Shown here piece after piece: positions 24,180-33,482 of a DNA stretch of 64,000 nucleotides. The position numbers were made by a program, and so were the translations under genes. A model generated the notes under the pieces. The model made no database searches and was not told where the DNA came from. It saw only the letters and a list, made by a program, of their open reading frames with translations. Numbering within the stretch: position 1 is the stretch's first letter; each line of letters opens with the position of its first letter. This DNA is from UBA5972 sp964567685 (GTDB lineage: Bacteria > Pseudomonadota > Alphaproteobacteria > Rhodobacterales > Rhodobacteraceae), in the NCBI GenBank assembly GCA_964567685.1, contig CAZMNO010000001.1, positions 62,001-126,000 of the forward strand, read 5' to 3'.

Positions 24180-24983
24180 TTATTCGCCCAGTTTCGCGTG
24201 AACCTCGTCAAGGTCGATTTGACCGATGGGCATCTTGTTCGATGGATCGAGCCGGTCATATTTGAACAGTTCAAAATCGCGGTGATAGATTTCATAGACG
24301 AGGTGAATAGCCAGATCGTCAAAATAGTCTTCCACCGGATGCGCGCGTTTGGGGCCGTGGCCTTCGGATTCGTTGAACCGGGGCATGGTATCGATGTCGA
24401 TCGGGTGGGCGATCTCAATATGCTTCAAGACCTCCTTCATCCCGGTTTTGAAATCTTCGGTCGAGATGATCATGTCGTAATGCCCACCACCATGCACAAG
24501 CGTTGATGCGTGCCCGGCGACGGCTGACCAGTGAATATCAGGATCCATTGGCCGACGGTATTTGATGGTATCACGGGCAAAGAGCAGAAAACGGCGGAAA
24601 CTGGCGATCTGGTCGAAATCACCATCGACTTGAATGCCGTATTTCTGAATGAGCAACGGCACCAGTTTGCCGCGATAACGATTGCCATTGCGCTGAATGC
24701 CGCAAATCTTGTCAAAGAATGCTGACAGAATGCGGGTATAGGGGTTTCGCACGCAAGTGAAGGTGTAGGTCTTGCCGTTGGTTATTGCGGCAGACAGTTT
24801 TGGCTGGCTCTGATCGATGGACCATTTATGGATACCGTCTTTGGCATCGTGGATGTCCCCGTCATAATACTCGCCATGATCAATGTAATGCATCACCTGT
24901 CCGATGGTCGAGCAGGCGCATTTGGGGATGACCCGGTAAACCAGAGTTTCGCTGCTTGTCATCCATGTGCCCGGAAAGCCCAT
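24180..24983 (-). CDS. Sulfotransferase family 2 protein
   Basis: A 267-residue sulfotransferase-like protein. The PAPS-binding loop is RVIPKCACSTIGQVMHYID and the 3'-phosphate motif is CVRNPYTRILSAFFDKI. I start at ATG 24983, preceded by GAGGGGC, because the longer frame begins with a low-complexity basic stretch. It is divergent from the two-part glycosyltransferase at 25130 across about 145 bases, which suggests joint work on a sulfated surface glycan; that is inference. It is not a close copy of the sulfotransferase at 22.1 kb. Confidence 0.82.
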   Translation of the reverse strand: MGFPGTWMTSSETLVYRVIPKCACSTIGQVMHYIDHGEYYDGDIHDAKDGIHKWSIDQSQPKLSAAITNGKTYTFTCVRNPYTRILSAFFDKICGIQRNGNRYRGKLVPLLIQKYGIQVDGDFDQIASFRRFLLFARDTIKYRRPMDPDIHWSAVAGHASTLVHGGGHYDMIISTEDFKTGMKEVLKHIEIAHPIDIDTMPRFNESEGHGPKRAHPVEDYFDDLAIHLVYEIYHRDFELFKYDRLDPSNKMPIGQIDLDEVHAKLGE

Positions 24984-25129
24984 GATCTGCCCCTCAATCT
25001 GCCTTGGAACAGGCTTTTTGTTCTTTTTTGCCAGTCTGACCCTGATATAGCCAAAGAAAAGGTGTTTTTTCACCAAAATTTTGGTTTTATGGAGGCAATA
25101 ACAAGAATTCTTGAGGAAAAGCAGCCCGA

Positions 25130-26704
25130 ATGGCAAAAGTTGCCTATATTTTGCTATGCCACCAGAACGCCGAGGCTATCATCGCGCAGGCCCGGCAACT
25201 GACGGCAAAGGGTGATTTCGTCTCGATCCATTTCGACGCCCGCGCCAGTGACGATGAATTCGGCCTGATCAAATCGGCATTTAAGGATGCTGAACTGGTG
25301 TCACTCGCCCCGCGGGTGAAATGCGGGTGGGGGGAATGGTCGCTGGTGCGCGCCACTCTGAACGCGCTTGAACTGGCGGAAAGGAGTTTTCCGCGCGCCA
25401 CGCATTTTTACATGGTTTCCGGTGATTGCATGCCGATCAAGTCGGCGGAATATGTGCACGAGTTTCTTGAAGAGAACGACAAGGACTTCATCGAGGCGTT
25501 TGACTATTTCCAAAGCGACTGGATCAAAACCGGCATGCGCGACGAGCGCCTGATTTATCGGCATTTTCTGAATGAACGGAAACACAAGAGGCTGTTCTAC
25601 ACCGCTTTAAATATCCAAAAGCGCCTTGGTCTCAAACGCACAATCCCCAAGGATCTGGAAATCATGGTCGGCTCGCAATGGTGGTGCCTCAGACGCAAAA
25701 CCGTGGAGGCGATCCTGAATTTCGTCAAAGAGCGGTCCGACGTCATGCGCTTCTTCCGCAGAACCTGGATTCCGGATGAGACATTCTTTCAGACCCTGGT
25801 CAGACATCTTGTTCCCTATGGTGAGATTGAAAAGCGCACGCTGACTTTTCTGATGTTCTCGGATTACGGAATGCCGGTGACTTTCTATAACGACCAGTAC
25901 GATCTGTTGCTGGCGCAGGATTTCCTGTTTGCACGAAAAATATCTCCTGAGGCGCATGAGCTGAAATCAAGACTGGGGGCGCTTTACGCCAGTGGAAAGA
26001 CTGATTTTATTGCCTCGAATGAAGGTCAGCGGCTCTACCAATACCTGACCCAGCAGGGCCGGTATGGCCGCCGCTTTGCCCCCCGGTTCTGGGAACGCGA
26101 AAGCACGTTGGGGCGTGATCGTGAGCTGCTGATCCTTGTGTGCAAGAAATGGTATGTCGCCAAGCGTCTGCTGAATGCGATCCGTCATGCAACCAATCTT
26201 CATGGCGTCGAGTTTCTGTTTGACGAGGAAGATGCCGGTCTGCCGCATCTGGGTGGCATTGAAAACGCCATGGGCAAACGCACCCGCCACCGCCGCGCCA
26301 TGATGCGGATGCTTTACGACTATTACGATACCAACCGGCTGATGATCTGCCTGGACCCGAACAACATGGACTTGCTGCACGATTTCTATTCCGACAGGTG
26401 CACGACACGCGTTCTGGAGATCGAGTGCAATTTCGATGATGACTACCTGATTGGTCACGCCAGGAGATCGGGGTTGGCCGGGGAAAACACGTCCGAGGAT
26501 ACTTTGCATCAGCTCGTGCCCACGATCCGGCAGGAATTCGGGTTTGAAACCGATGCGCTCAGAGATGCCGGGTTCCCGCAGCATTTCCGCATCAGCGAGC
26601 ACAGCACCGATGCGGAAAACGCGGTTCCGGTTTCGTCTTTCCTGGATATTCCGATGGATATGGCGGCGGATATCGCCGGAACAGAGCATTTATTTGCGGA
26701 GTAA
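25130..26704 (+). CDS. GT14-type glycosyltransferase with C-terminal extra domain
   Basis: A 524-residue protein. The N-terminal 300 residues match the core-2/I-branching beta-1,6-N-acetylglucosaminyltransferase family (AYILLCHQNAEAII, FYMVSGDCMPIKS, IMVGSQWWCLRRKTVEAIL, WIPDETFFQTLVR). The C-terminal 200 residues are a separate domain, P-loop-less by eye but with LILVCKKWYVAKRLLNAI and MRMLYDYYDTNRLMICLDP, like the DUF5927/5928 tails of related roseobacter proteins. TTGAGGAAAAG precedes the ATG. Probable role: making a surface polysaccharide or glycolipid. It sits four bases before the HIT gene. Confidence 0.8.
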   Translation: MAKVAYILLCHQNAEAIIAQARQLTAKGDFVSIHFDARASDDEFGLIKSAFKDAELVSLAPRVKCGWGEWSLVRATLNALELAERSFPRATHFYMVSGDCMPIKSAEYVHEFLEENDKDFIEAFDYFQSDWIKTGMRDERLIYRHFLNERKHKRLFYTALNIQKRLGLKRTIPKDLEIMVGSQWWCLRRKTVEAILNFVKERSDVMRFFRRTWIPDETFFQTLVRHLVPYGEIEKRTLTFLMFSDYGMPVTFYNDQYDLLLAQDFLFARKISPEAHELKSRLGALYASGKTDFIASNEGQRLYQYLTQQGRYGRRFAPRFWERESTLGRDRELLILVCKKWYVAKRLLNAIRHATNLHGVEFLFDEEDAGLPHLGGIENAMGKRTRHRRAMMRMLYDYYDTNRLMICLDPNNMDLLHDFYSDRCTTRVLEIECNFDDDYLIGHARRSGLAGENTSEDTLHQLVPTIRQEFGFETDALRDAGFPQHFRISEHSTDAENAVPVSSFLDIPMDMAADIAGTEHLFAE

Positions 26705-26707
26705 GTA

Positions 26708-27097
26708 ATGAGCTACACCTATGACGACCAGAATATTTTTGCCAAAATCCTGCGGGGTGAAATACCCAATTCAACCGTGCTGGAAACCGAGCATTCGCTG
26801 GCCTTCAACGATATATCACCCCAGGCCCCGGATCATGTGCTGGTGATCACCAAAGGCCCATATGTCTGCTACGACCATTTCGCCGACGCTGCCAGCGAGG
26901 CTGAGATAGTGGATTTCACCCGCGCCATTGGCGAGGTGTGCCGGATGCTGGGTGTCAAACCGGGCGAAGGGGGCGATGGTTACCGGATGATCGCCAATTC
27001 AGGCAAGAACGGTGTGCAGGAAGTGCAACATCTGCATGTTCATATCATGGGCGGGCGCTGGCTTGGGCGGATGGTGCCGAAAGCCCCGCCCGAATAA
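26708..27097 (+). CDS. HIT family hydrolase (HinT-like)
   Basis: A 129-residue histidine-triad protein, a nucleoside phosphoramidase/hydrolase type. The triad is seen in VQHLHVHIMGGR; the N-terminal NIFAKILRGEIPNSTVLE and HVLVITKGPY are typical of HinT. Its start lies three bases after the glycosyltransferase stop, so the two are probably co-transcribed, although a shared function is unlikely. Convergent with the ABC ATPase gene, with five bases between stops. Confidence 0.92.
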   Translation: MSYTYDDQNIFAKILRGEIPNSTVLETEHSLAFNDISPQAPDHVLVITKGPYVCYDHFADAASEAEIVDFTRAIGEVCRMLGVKPGEGGDGYRMIANSGKNGVQEVQHLHVHIMGGRWLGRMVPKAPPE

Positions 27098-27101
27098 GCC
27101 G

Positions 27102-28046
27102 TCAACCCTTTGCGGCGTGATCTGACGTCAGCGAAACAAACACGTCTTCAAGCCGCGCTTCCTCGCTTGCGATATCACGGATAGTGATGTTTTTTGCCGC
27201 CAGTGAGCGCAGGATATCTTCAGCACTTACAAGCGCGCGGGAATAAGTGAAGGCGATGGTGCCATCTGGTCTGATCTCGCCTGAAACCCCCTTAGGAAGA
27301 TCGCTCAGTTTGGCGATGGGTTCTTCCGGCCTGATCACCAGCGTCTTGGCGTCAATCGTGGCGATCAGGTTTTTCGTGCTGTTCTGGGCGACGATCTGGC
27401 CGTGGTTGATGATGGCGATTTCGCTGCACATCTCTTCGGCCTCTTCAAGATAATGGGTGGTCAGAATGATGGTCACGCCGGTTGCATTCAGCTCGCGGAT
27501 ATAGTCCCACAACATGCGCCTCAGTTCGATATCAACGCCTGCGGTGGGTTCGTCCAGAACCAGAACCTGCGGCGAGTGCACCATTGCCTTGCCGAGCAGC
27601 AGCCTGCGGCGCATCCCGCCTGAAAGCGAGCGGGCATAGGCGTTTGCCTTGTCCTCCAACCCCACAGCGGCCAGGATTTCATCGGTGCGACGGGCTGATT
27701 TCGGCACGCCGTAAAGACCTGCCTGAAGGTCGAGCGATTCACGCGGTGTCAGGAACGCGTCGAGATTAAGCTCCTGCGGTACAACGCCGATGGCGGCGCG
27801 TGACTGGCGCGGATTGATATCCTGATCAAACCCCCAGATCATCACCTGACCGGCGGATTTGACCACCAGCCCCGCCATGATGTTGATCAGCGTCGATTTG
27901 CCTGCACCATTGGGGCCAAGCAGACCAAAGACCGAACCTTTGGGAATGGTTAGATCAACCCCTTTCAGGGCTTCTTTCGGCGCAGCACTTCGCGTTCTGG
28001 CATAGGTTTTCCGGAGCCCGGAAATCTGAATGGCATATTCGCTCAT
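27102..28046 (-). CDS. ABC-2 type transporter ATP-binding protein
   Basis: A 314-residue CcmA/DrrA-like ATPase. Walker A GPNGAGKST, signature LSGGMRRRLLLGKAM and Walker B VLVLDEPTAGVD are complete, followed by the H-loop LTTHYLEEAEEM and a C-terminal accessory domain of about 90 residues. I start at MSEYAIQ (28046). Partners of this family are ABC-2 permeases, but none is adjacent, so the permease must be encoded elsewhere. Exported substrate unknown. Confidence 0.88.
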   Translation of the reverse strand: MSEYAIQISGLRKTYARTRSAAPKEALKGVDLTIPKGSVFGLLGPNGAGKSTLINIMAGLVVKSAGQVMIWGFDQDINPRQSRAAIGVVPQELNLDAFLTPRESLDLQAGLYGVPKSARRTDEILAAVGLEDKANAYARSLSGGMRRRLLLGKAMVHSPQVLVLDEPTAGVDIELRRMLWDYIRELNATGVTIILTTHYLEEAEEMCSEIAIINHGQIVAQNSTKNLIATIDAKTLVIRPEEPIAKLSDLPKGVSGEIRPDGTIAFTYSRALVSAEDILRSLAAKNITIRDIASEEARLEDVFVSLTSDHAAKG

Positions 28047-28153
28047 CTTCGCCTCAATTGACCGCCCGGGGCCTCTTGCCCGCGCGCGTCGCTTCGCTAT
28101 CATGGCCCGCAGTCCGGGGTCAATTCGACGCCATCACCATTAAGGAGCCACCG

Positions 28154-28330
28154 ATGACCCTTGCAGCGCCAGAAACCGAAACCGTAACAAGCACGCGCGT
28201 GGCCTGCGATGGCGGACCGGGTGGGCATCCAAGGGTCTGGCTCAGCATTCCTGATGATCCGGGCTGGGTCGAATGCCCGTATTGCGACAAGCGCTTCGTG
28301 CTGGATGAGAGTTCAAAGGGCGGGCATTGA
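28154..28330 (+). CDS. Zinc-finger zf-CHCC domain protein
   Basis: A 58-residue protein of the zf-CHCC family, homologous to the mitochondrial complex I subunit NDUFS6. Ligand residues are visible in VACDGG, GHPRVWL and VECPYCDKRFVL. AAGGAG lies just upstream of the ATG at 28154. In alphaproteobacteria such proteins accompany NADH dehydrogenase assembly or structure; no nuo genes are near, so the role rests on family knowledge. Confidence 0.85.
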   Translation: MTLAAPETETVTSTRVACDGGPGGHPRVWLSIPDDPGWVECPYCDKRFVLDESSKGGH

Positions 28331-28395
28331 GAAGGCGGGCTGTGTGCCGACATTCGCTTGTTCCGGCATGATCGATTATCACTAGGAAAGATCTG

Positions 28396-31212
28396 ATGAG
28401 CAATTTCGGCAACGGCCATCACTTGCACCTGATTGACGGATCAGGCTTCATCTTTCGCGCCTATCACGCCCTGCCGCCGCTGACGCGCAAATCCGACGGG
28501 TTGCCGGTTGGCGCAATTGCCGGGTTTTGCAACATGCTGTTCAAGTTTGTCGAAGACCAGAAAGGGTCGGACGCACCGACCCATGTTGCCGTTGTCTTTG
28601 ACGCAAAGGGCAAAACCTTTCGCAACGATATTTACGACAAATACAAAGCCAATCGCCCCCCGGCACCTGAAGATCTGGTGCCACAATTTCCGCTAACCCG
28701 CGATGCAACCCGGGCCTTCAACCTGTCCTGCATCGAAATGGAGGGGTTTGAAGCCGACGATATTATCGCAACTCTGGCAACACAGGCGCGTGATGCCGGA
28801 GGGCGGGTGACGATCATATCGTCCGACAAAGACATGATGCAGCTCGTCGGGGGCGGTATCGAAATGCTCGATGCGATGAAAAACAGGCGCATCGGTATCG
28901 AAGGTGTCGAAGAAAAATTCGGTGTCGGCCCTGAACGCGTGGTTGATGTGCAGAGTTTGGCCGGGGATTCCGTTGACAATGTCCCTGGTGCCCCAGGGAT
29001 TGGCATCAAGACCGCTGCCCTTTTGATCAATGAATATGGCGATCTGGAAGAACTGCTGGCGCGTGCCGGTGAAATCAAGCAACCCAAGCGGCGTGAAACC
29101 CTGATCGGTTTTGCTGACCAGATCAGGGTTAGTCGCGAGCTTGTGACCCTGAAAACAGATGCGCCGCTGAGCGTGACATTGGATGAGCTTGAAATTAGGG
29201 ACCCTGTTGCCGACGATCTGTTGGGGTTCCTCGCGGAAATGGAATTTCGCACACTGTCCAAGCGGATTGCCGACAAAATGGGGGTCGAGCCTCCAGTAAT
29301 CAGCGATGCATCTGCATCGGGTTCCTCGACTGCGGCTGGTGAAGCATCTGCGCCAAAGGCGCAACTTCCCTTTGACACCAGCACGTATGAATGCGTGCGC
29401 GACAAAGCCGCCCTGCAGAAATGGATCGAGCGAATTCACGAACGGGGCTGGGTGGCCGTTGATACCGAGACCACGGGCCTTGATGAAATGCGTGCTGATC
29501 TGGTTGGCATCTGCCTGAGTGTCGAGCCGGGGGAAGCCTGCTATATCCCGCTCATTCACAAGGAAGGCGATGGTGATCTCTTTGGCGGAGCCGAGTTGGC
29601 GCCCGGTCAATTGCCGCTTGATGAGGTGCTGGCAATTCTCAAACCCGTTCTGGAAGACCCGGCGGTGATGAAAATCGGCCAGAACATGAAATACGACGCC
29701 AAGATTTTTGCCCGCAACGGGATCACGATTGCGCCGATTGATGACACGATGCTGATGTCTTATGCGATGCATGGCGGCTTGCACAATCACGGGATGGACG
29801 CGCTTGCCAACCGCTATCTCGATCACAGCCCGATCCCGATAAAATCGCTGCTGGGCACCGGTAAATCTGCCATCACTTTTGACCGTGTGCCAATTGACGA
29901 AGCAGTCAAATATGCTGCCGAGGACGCCGATATTACCCTCAGACTTTGGCAGCTTTTCAAGCCGCAACTGCATCAGGCGCAGGTGACGCGGGTCTATGAA
30001 ACGATGGAACGCCCGCTGATTCCGGTTCTGGCTGAAATGGAAATGCACGGGATCAAGGTTGATCGCGGGCATCTTTCCCGCATGTCCAACAATTTCGCCC
30101 AGAAAATGGCAGGGCTGGAAGACGAGATTCACACCCTTGCCGGGGGAAGTTTCAATGTCGGCTCACCCAAACAACTGGGTGAGATACTGTTTGACCAGAT
30201 GGGGCTCGAAGGCGGCAAGAAAGGCAAGACAGGGGCCTATTCGACGGGCGCAGACGTTTTGGAGGATTTGGCTGCCGAGGGGCATGAACTGCCAGCCCTG
30301 GTGCTTGACTGGCGGCAGATGTCCAAACTGAAATCCACCTACACGGACGCGCTTCAGGAACATATTCACCCAGAAACCGGGCGCGTGCACACCTCTTACG
30401 TGATCTCCGGAGCCTCGACCGGCAGGTTGGCCTCGACCGATCCGAACCTGCAGAACATTCCCGTGCGAACCGAAGAGGGGCGGCGCATTCGCGAGGCCTT
30501 TGTTGCCGATGACGGCAATGTTCTGCTCAGCCTTGACTATTCACAGATCGAACTCAGGATACTGGCGCATATCGCTGATATCGACCCTTTGAAAAAGGCG
30601 TTTCACGACGGGCTTGATATTCACGCCATGACGGCGAGCGAAATGTTTGACATCCCGCTTGACGAGATGACGCCCGAGATCCGGCGGCAGGCCAAAGCCA
30701 TCAATTTCGGTGTGATCTACGGCATCTCAGGCTTCGGTCTTGCCCGTAATCTGCGCATTCCCCGCGCCGATGCACAGGCGTTCATCGACACTTATTTTGA
30801 GCGTTTTCCGGGCATCCGCACCTATATGGATGACACGATTGCCTTTGCCAAAGAAAACGGGTTCGTGCAGACCCTGTTCGGGCGCAAGATCCATACGCCC
30901 GAAATCAACGCCAAAGGCCCTCATGCCGGGTTCTCGCGCCGTGCCGCGATCAATGCACCGATTCAGGGGACGGCGGCAGATGTGATCAGGCGGGCAATGA
31001 TCCGGATGCCAAAGGCGATCTCACATCTGCCGGTCAGGATGCTCTTGCAAGTGCATGACGAGCTTGTTTTTGAGGTGCCCAAGGCGGATGTCGAGGAAAC
31101 CATCGCAGTCGTGCGCGATGTCATGCAAGGGGCAGCAATGCCTGTGGTCCAGCTCGACGTGCCGCTGGTTGTTGATGCCGGGCAGGGGTTGAACTGGGCC
31201 GAGGCCCACTGA
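28396..31212 (+). CDS. polA: DNA polymerase I
   Basis: A 938-residue PolA with all three activities apparently intact. The 5'-3' flap nuclease fills the first 290 residues (DGSGFIFRAYHALPP, FEADDIIATLA, SSDKDMMQLV). The 3'-5' exonuclease keeps its acidic residues (AVDTETTGLDEM, QNMKYDAKIF, YAAEDADITLRL). The polymerase has motif A DYSQIELRILAHI, motif B RRQAKAINFGVIYGI and motif C QVHDELVFEV. AGGAAAG precedes the ATG. A long open frame on the opposite strand is a shadow of this gene. Confidence 0.97.
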   Translation: MSNFGNGHHLHLIDGSGFIFRAYHALPPLTRKSDGLPVGAIAGFCNMLFKFVEDQKGSDAPTHVAVVFDAKGKTFRNDIYDKYKANRPPAPEDLVPQFPLTRDATRAFNLSCIEMEGFEADDIIATLATQARDAGGRVTIISSDKDMMQLVGGGIEMLDAMKNRRIGIEGVEEKFGVGPERVVDVQSLAGDSVDNVPGAPGIGIKTAALLINEYGDLEELLARAGEIKQPKRRETLIGFADQIRVSRELVTLKTDAPLSVTLDELEIRDPVADDLLGFLAEMEFRTLSKRIADKMGVEPPVISDASASGSSTAAGEASAPKAQLPFDTSTYECVRDKAALQKWIERIHERGWVAVDTETTGLDEMRADLVGICLSVEPGEACYIPLIHKEGDGDLFGGAELAPGQLPLDEVLAILKPVLEDPAVMKIGQNMKYDAKIFARNGITIAPIDDTMLMSYAMHGGLHNHGMDALANRYLDHSPIPIKSLLGTGKSAITFDRVPIDEAVKYAAEDADITLRLWQLFKPQLHQAQVTRVYETMERPLIPVLAEMEMHGIKVDRGHLSRMSNNFAQKMAGLEDEIHTLAGGSFNVGSPKQLGEILFDQMGLEGGKKGKTGAYSTGADVLEDLAAEGHELPALVLDWRQMSKLKSTYTDALQEHIHPETGRVHTSYVISGASTGRLASTDPNLQNIPVRTEEGRRIREAFVADDGNVLLSLDYSQIELRILAHIADIDPLKKAFHDGLDIHAMTASEMFDIPLDEMTPEIRRQAKAINFGVIYGISGFGLARNLRIPRADAQAFIDTYFERFPGIRTYMDDTIAFAKENGFVQTLFGRKIHTPEINAKGPHAGFSRRAAINAPIQGTAADVIRRAMIRMPKAISHLPVRMLLQVHDELVFEVPKADVEETIAVVRDVMQGAAMPVVQLDVPLVVDAGQGLNWAEAH

Positions 31213-31253
31213 TCGGGGGCGACGAACACCCGTTACGTCAGAAAGGCAGAACC

Positions 31254-32303
31254 ATGAACTTGCCTGACAGGATCGAAACCCCCGCAAGCTGGTACGGGCC
31301 TGCTATTTCTGCCGACGCTGAGCTGTGGACCCACAGGCTAAGCGCGGGTGAAATCGCCGAACTGATTGAACAGGCCGACGCTTTTGTCGCTTTAGAAAGT
31401 GGTCTTGCGCAGATCACAGCGGAAGGTTTCCCACTGCCGGAATTGTCGAAAAAGCTCAAGTCTCTGCAAAGCGATCTGATCAACGGGTGTGGCTTTGCTC
31501 TGATCAAAGGTGTGCCTGTTGATATTCTGACACGCGAAATGGCAGCAACCGTGTTTTGCGGGATCGGTGCCCATTTGGGTGCGGCGCGCAGCCAGAACGC
31601 AATGGGGCATATCCTTGGGCATGTTCGCGATATCGGCAAGGATCCTGACGATCCTGAAACCCGGATATACCAGACCCACGAGCGGCAGACATTTCACACA
31701 GACGGGTCCGATGTGGTGGCACTGCTGTGCCTCAAAGACGCCTTGGAGGGGGGCGAGTCTCTGCTGGTTTCAGCCGAAACCGTTTTTAATGAAATGCAGG
31801 CAGTCCGCCCCGATCTGGTTGAGCTTTTGGCCCAGCCGATTGCAACAGACAGGCGAGGCGAGGTCCCGGTTGGTGAAAACCCGTGGTTTGATATTCCGGT
31901 TTTTTGCTGGCACGCAGGCAGGCTGACGGTGCAGTACCAAAGGCAATATATCGACAGCGCGCAACGCTTTGCCGGGGCACCAAGACTGACGCAGGCGCAT
32001 ATCGAGGCGCTCGATTTGTTCGATACATTACTGAACGACAAACGGCTGAACTTCAAAATGCGGTTGGAACCCGGTGACATGCAGTTTGTCTACAACCACG
32101 CCCTTTTGCATGATCGAACCGGGTTTACAGATCATCAGGACGAGGATCGCAAAAGGCATTTGCTGCGATTGTGGCTATCGATTCCCGGAGATCGCCAGCT
32201 CCCGGATGTCTACAGACAACGCTATGGCTCGATAAAACCGGGAGATCGCGGTGGAATTGTCGTTGCCGGCGCAGTGCCGAATGCACCTTTAGTTCCAGTT
32301 TGA
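31254..32303 (+). CDS. TauD/TfdA-family Fe(II)/2-oxoglutarate dioxygenase
   Basis: A 349-residue clavaminate-synthase/TauD-type oxygenase. The facial triad is His148 and Asp150 in QTFHTDGSD plus the distal His in YNHALLHDRTGF (His286), with a basic strand RKRHLLRLWL beyond it. The N-terminal 60 residues precede the fold. Substrate is unknown: family members act on taurine, carnitine precursors, amino acids or secondary metabolites. It lies 41 bases after polA in the same direction with AGAAAGGCAGAA before the ATG. Confidence 0.85.
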   Translation: MNLPDRIETPASWYGPAISADAELWTHRLSAGEIAELIEQADAFVALESGLAQITAEGFPLPELSKKLKSLQSDLINGCGFALIKGVPVDILTREMAATVFCGIGAHLGAARSQNAMGHILGHVRDIGKDPDDPETRIYQTHERQTFHTDGSDVVALLCLKDALEGGESLLVSAETVFNEMQAVRPDLVELLAQPIATDRRGEVPVGENPWFDIPVFCWHAGRLTVQYQRQYIDSAQRFAGAPRLTQAHIEALDLFDTLLNDKRLNFKMRLEPGDMQFVYNHALLHDRTGFTDHQDEDRKRHLLRLWLSIPGDRQLPDVYRQRYGSIKPGDRGGIVVAGAVPNAPLVPV

Positions 32304-32534
32304 ATTCTTTCAGCACACTGATAACGCACGCTTTTATTTCATATCTTGAACTCATGAAAACCCCCAGGAAAGTTGGATCATCGCCTTGATGTCGTAAACG
32401 GGACTCCCGTTTTCGACCGGATTTCGTCGCAAACAAGGCGTCCGGGTGCGACTTTGATGTCGTGGCGGGATGAGACAAACCGGCACAGGCCTGATCGTCT
32501 TGATCGCAGAGTTGCGTGCTTTCGGGGTGATTCC

Positions 32535-33476
32535 TTGGCCTATGAATACAGTTCAACAATCGGCACAAGCGGCGCCCTGAACCCGGCGCTGAGATCGAAT
32601 TTGATCTGTATGTTGTCGATGATGACATGGGCGGCTGGGTTTCCTGCAGCGCAGATTCTGCTGCAAACATGGGACCCGCTGATCCTGACGGTTACCCGTT
32701 TTGCGATGGCTTCTCTCGTTCTGATACCGATCTGGCTGATCGTCGACGGCCCAAAGGCCTTTCTGGCCGCCCGCTGGGGTTGGGGAACACTGGTTGGTGG
32801 TCTTGGATTTGGTGCCGGGGCCTATCTGTTCCTGCTCGGCCAATCGATGTCTGATCCGGTAACGGTCATTATCGTCGCCTCGGCAATGCCGGTATTTGCT
32901 GCCGCACTGGAGGTTGTGCTTGACGGCAGGCGATTGCGGCTGACCTTCATTGCCGGAGTCCTGATCGCCGTTGTCGGAGGCATCATTGCAGCTGGTGCCG
33001 ACATCGCCGAAGGGTCAGGTGGTGCAGGCGCGGCACTGGCGGCTGTCGCAACCATGTTTTTTGCCTGGGGCTCGCGTGCCGCGGTTCGGGACTTCCCGGA
33101 ACTGTCAACGCTTGGCCAAACAACGATAACCCTTGCCGGTGGGGCGATCTTTCTGGGGATCATCTTCATGGCCGGGTTTTGGCTTGGGCTGGCGGAAACA
33201 CTGCATGTCCGGGTTGACCTTGAACAGATGATTTACCTCGTCTTTTTTGCACTGGGCGCGATGGCGATATCGCAACTTCTGTGGATCATGGGCGTCGGCC
33301 GGTTGGGGGTGGCGCTCGCTTCGATCCACATGAACACGACGCCGTTTTACGTGATGCTGATCATGATTGGTCTTGGTGGAACATGGATCTGGTCACAGGC
33401 CATCGGGGCACTGGTGGTGGGTTCAGGCGTTCTTATCGCCCAGATGCGCCCGCGCCGCGGCAAAGCATTTCAGTAA
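32535..33476 (+). CDS. DMT-superfamily (EamA) membrane transporter
   Basis: A roughly 313-residue inner-membrane protein with about ten hydrophobic spans arranged as two EamA repeats (first near MLSMMTWAAGFPAAQ, second near TITLAGGAIFLGIIF and ISQLLWIMGVGRL). The closing basic tail is MRPRRGKAFQ. The start is uncertain: a TTG at 32535 has GGGGTGA six bases upstream, and an ATG at 32610 begins just at the first span. Members export amino acids or other metabolites; cargo unknown. The preceding 230 bases hold no gene I can support. Confidence 0.82.
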   Translation: MAYEYSSTIGTSGALNPALRSNLICMLSMMTWAAGFPAAQILLQTWDPLILTVTRFAMASLVLIPIWLIVDGPKAFLAARWGWGTLVGGLGFGAGAYLFLLGQSMSDPVTVIIVASAMPVFAAALEVVLDGRRLRLTFIAGVLIAVVGGIIAAGADIAEGSGGAGAALAAVATMFFAWGSRAAVRDFPELSTLGQTTITLAGGAIFLGIIFMAGFWLGLAETLHVRVDLEQMIYLVFFALGAMAISQLLWIMGVGRLGVALASIHMNTTPFYVMLIMIGLGGTWIWSQAIGALVVGSGVLIAQMRPRRGKAFQ

Positions 33477-33482
33477 CGCCTC

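Noticed and set aside
25967..26689. Minus-strand frame of 240 codons opposite the glycosyltransferase
   Set aside because: Shadow frame; the plus-strand gene has clear family motifs over this part.
28693..30132. Long minus-strand open frame (479 codons) inside polA
   Set aside because: It lies fully antisense to an unmistakable polA with all motifs; it has no family features and is expected from GC-rich codon bias.
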